DNA of 64,000 bases. Source: an uncultured Bacteroides sp. (GTDB taxonomy: Bacteria; Bacteroidota; Bacteroidia; Bacteroidales; Bacteroidaceae). The notes below the pieces were generated by a model that saw only the letters and a program-made list of their open reading frames with translations, made no database searches and was not told the DNA's origin. The stretch lies in assembly GCA_905201685.1 (NCBI GenBank), contig CAJKOW010000003.1, forward strand, positions 12,022 through 76,021. The letters are read 5' to 3'. Both the position numbers and the translations under genes were made by a program. Position 1 is the stretch's first letter; every line of letters begins with the position of its first letter. Shown here one piece after another: positions 63,350 through 64,000 of the stretch.

Positions 63350-64000
63350 GTTCTTTATATTTATGAGATTCTTATTCTGTTTTCTAAAAATACTAATACA
63401 TGAAAAACTGAAACATTCAGTATGTACCTATCATATACCAACAAAAAAGATTTAGCTATCTAATAACATAACTATAAATGCTTAAGTAAAGGCTACGTCA
63501 TATTCACAAAATTCAAATTTATAGAAAATTTTAAAATAATCAAATAAAATAGAGGAAAAATCATAAAAGAATAAATCCTCGCCCGTGAAGTTTCACCACA
63601 ACCACCTAACAACAAATAACTTACGGTGAAACATACAAAAAAAGCAATCCGCCCCATAAAATCGCGGTGAAAGGAGCGGTGAACCATTATCTTTCACCAT
63701 ATCTCACTGTTATTCAGCAATGAAGAACGGAGGTGAGGGCGTGAAGGATAAATCGGGGAAAACAGTTCTCAACAGAGAGAAAAGGCGGCTAAAGTCCATA
63801 GTTAGCGTCCGAAAGTTTCACTTTACAACCGTCAAGTGCCTCTTTACAAACGGAAACAACCATCTACTCCCAAAGAAACAGGAAGCAATGCGATGACACA
63901 CGACAAATAATGTCGGACAATCGGACAAGCAATGCCAAAGTGCCCAATAAGCAATGTCAGACCTGAACACAAGCATGGCTCGTGAGCCGCACAAGTGTTG
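63350..64000. other. Non-coding stretch rich in GTGAAA words, ending in a 22-bp array
   Basis: About 650 bp with no supported gene. The first 200 bp are AT-rich. From 63580 the words CGGTGAA and TTTCACC recur, like the 1020-1400 region at the other end. From about 63791 a 21-bp rhythm (AAGT at 63792, 63813, 63834) leads into the 22-bp array at 63883. Confidence 0.6.
63883..64000. repeat. 22-bp phased AAGCAATG array, dispersed family, copy D, cut by window edge
   Basis: Units start at 63883, 63905, 63927, 63949, 63971 and 63993, exactly 22 bp apart. The first four begin AAGCAATG or AAATAATG, the fifth AAGCATGG with a GGCTCGTGAGCC dyad, the sixth AAGTGTTG. Each ends in AC or AT. The fifth and sixth units join this array to the AAGTGT/GGCTCGCGAGCC family. 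Confidence 0.82.

Noticed and set aside
63883..64000. CRISPR array
   Set aside because: As for the other 22-bp arrays: the repeat is too short, the unit too small, and there are no cas genes.

Overview
The window looks like a chromosomal segment of a gut Bacteroides or close relative (order Bacteroidales). The reasons are: promoters of the Bacteroidetes type (TAnnTTTG at -7, sometimes TTTG about 20 bp upstream); many SPII lipoproteins; Bacteroidales-typical families (DUF4270, DUF5687, DUF4250, 6-bladed beta-propeller lipoproteins, a BtuB-BtuG cobalamin locus, a GH133/GT4/GH57 glycogen operon, a GH33 sialidase); and a two-component regulator with a propeller-type sensor at the left edge. No rRNA, tRNA, CRISPR array or intact prophage was seen.

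Layout. 1-8 kb is accessory DNA: the cut 5' end of a propeller-type sensor gene, a long non-coding stretch full of short periodic repeats, a DUF4143 ATPase flanked by duplicated DNA, an IS982-type transposase remnant, an AT-rich two-gene cassette (344-aa protein plus a cationic 42-aa peptide missed by ordinary ORF length cut-offs), a WYL regulator and a divergent set of three small exported or membrane genes. 8-25.7 kb is mostly core: miaA, a lipid kinase, kdsA, an M16 peptidase, an ABC exporter pair with an NlpC/P60 lipoprotein, a HAD phosphatase, rplU-rpmA, serS, a sugar MFS permease, a fused Nfn-type transhydrogenase, and panC-panD.

25.9-34.8 kb holds a lone glycogen-synthase N-terminal domain protein with a DUF4270 lipoprotein, a convergent glycogen operon, a rhomboid protease and a Crp/Fnr regulator. 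35-46.4 kb holds guaA, mscL, gap, a six-gene operon (dcp, lipoprotein, dCMP deaminase, S41 protease, 5-FTHF cyclo-ligase, PHP phosphatase) and nnr. 46.5-52.7 kb holds a sialidase, a TrkH/KtrB potassium transporter, a TrpB2-type tryptophan synthase, a Spy-like protein and a DUF4250 protein. 52.8-58.6 kb is a cobalamin-uptake operon (btuB-btuG-btuF-btuC) behind a cobalamin riboswitch and without an ATPase gene. 58.7-63.4 kb holds a Bcr/CflA efflux pump, a beta-propeller lipoprotein and an unknown two-gene exported operon.

The most unusual signal is non-coding. Several intergenic stretches (about 0.92, 1.43, 1.72, 17.73, 24.24, 38.44, 48.25 and 63.88 kb) carry arrays of a conserved 6-9 nt word repeated at exactly 22 or 23 bp, with variable filler and often internal dyads; each locus has its own word. 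A separate array of four 19-bp iterons at 32-33 bp spacing overlaps the promoter of the DUF4143 ATPase gene. These arrays and the 42-aa/344-aa cassette are the best candidates for undescribed biology here.
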